DNA of 64,000 nt from Cruorifilaria tuberocauda (lineage: Eukaryota; Nematoda; Chromadorea; Rhabditida; Onchocercidae). Below the pieces are notes generated by a model. The model did no database searches. It was not told the origin of the DNA and worked only from the letters and a program-made list of their open reading frames with translations. The translations under genes were made by a program, and so were the position numbers. The stretch covers positions 1-64,000 of the forward strand of contig JABVXU010000294.1 of NCBI GenBank assembly GCA_013365365.1. The letters are read 5' to 3'. Positions 63,242-64,000 of the stretch are shown piece after piece (the stretch's first letter is position 1; each line of letters begins with the position of its first letter).

Positions 63242-64000
63242 TTTATTACTTAAAAGTAACTATTTAAATTAACCTAAATTAAATTTGCAATTACTGTAAG
63301 AAAATAGTAAAAGATATAATTAGAATAAAAAGTTATTTAAAATCATTTTATTCAAAAAAAATCAAATAAATGTAATTATACCAAAATGCAAAGGAAATTT
63401 CTGCTTAATTTAAATGCCATAGTTAGGAAATATTGATTGATTGAAAAAGGGAAATAAATTTTTGTTTAGAAACTCGAAAACTATAAAAATTAAGTATGAA
63501 TTCCTTTTATTGTGACTTTTTTATAAACATTTTAAATGAATTTCTAATTTTAAATATAATTTATTATCATGTGCATCATTGATGGAGGAATTTTCTGATA
63601 ACTAATGTAATAATAAGTAATCAGTTGTTGAAAACGAAATACTCTTATTTTACTTACTTTCCCACTTTTCTTGGCAAATTTCATGACTTTATTCTTTGTT
63701 ATTTATTCACAATTCCATTTACTTTTCAATTCTCTGTGGATATCGGCCTATTCAGATAAGATGATAATTATTTAAATAATCAGTTTTGTTCTATAAAATT
63801 TATTATAAATGTCTTAACCTCTATAGATCTCAATCTATGTAATTAAATAATCTAATTTAAAGGTATCCTTCTTATAACTGACAGGATCTATCTTCGTAGC
63901 ATGATTTTCTTGTCTGATACTATATAAATGCCTTGAATGAAATGGTTAAATGCCTAAGTTGTTGATAATAGTTATTATTTTGGAAAAAAATGTTTCATAT
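63242..64000. other. AT-rich sequence to the window end, nothing recognised
   Basis: No open frame with coding character and no clear splice signals were seen. Confidence 0.6.

Noticed and set aside
1..64000. CRISPR arrays, rRNA genes, prophage or bacterial endosymbiont insertions
   Set aside because: No spaced repeats, rRNA-like G+C-rich blocks or intronless bacterial-style operons were seen.

Overview
The window looks like a nematode nuclear genome segment, most likely from a filarial or other clade III parasite. It is very AT-rich. The genes have many small exons and short introns. At least five have a T-rich TTnCAG-type acceptor 16-75 nt before the start codon, as expected for spliced-leader trans-splicing. 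One gene belongs to the EFF-1/AFF-1 cell-fusion family, which is typical of nematodes. I rebuilt all exon models by hand from splice sites and reading phase. In the seven recognised complete genes every junction closes in phase.

Layout. 1-2.9 kb: AT-rich non-coding DNA with one perfect nuclear-receptor-like palindrome. 2.9-8.2 kb (+): ten-exon EFF-1/AFF-1-type fusogen. 9.3-10.7 kb (-): small unrecognised single-pass membrane protein. 12.1-17.9 kb (-): nine-exon amino acid transporter (Aa_trans/AAAP family). 18-22 kb: non-coding, with two candidate small ORFs near 21.2-21.8 kb. 22.0-27.6 kb (-): fifteen-exon EXOSC10/Rrp6 nuclear exosome exonuclease. 28.9-33.8 kb (+): eleven-exon ALG9 mannosyltransferase, divergent from EXOSC10. 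36.0-38.6 kb (-): nine-exon mitochondrial ribosomal protein mS22, convergent with ALG9. 40.1-47.9 kb (+): twenty-two-exon GIGYF (GYF-domain, 4EHP-binding) protein, divergent from mS22. 48-53 kb: non-coding, with a composite direct/inverted repeat and a CRE-like tandem array. 53.0-53.3 kb (+): terminal exon of an LRAT-like cysteine-acyltransferase gene. 58.5-60.3 kb (+): five-exon seven-transmembrane receptor resembling nematode chemoreceptors. 60.3-64 kb: mostly non-coding.

The block from 22 to 48 kb is housekeeping: RNA decay, N-glycosylation, mitochondrial translation and translational repression. It is arranged as two divergent pairs, and each intergenic region holds a CACGTG E-box. The flanks hold nematode-specific surface genes (fusogen, transporter, receptor) with long AT-rich spacers. 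I saw no rRNA, convincing tRNA, CRISPR array or intact transposon. The best candidates for something undescribed are the fusogen, the direct/inverted repeat at 50.3-50.5 kb, the nuclear-receptor-like palindromes, and several micro-ORFs.
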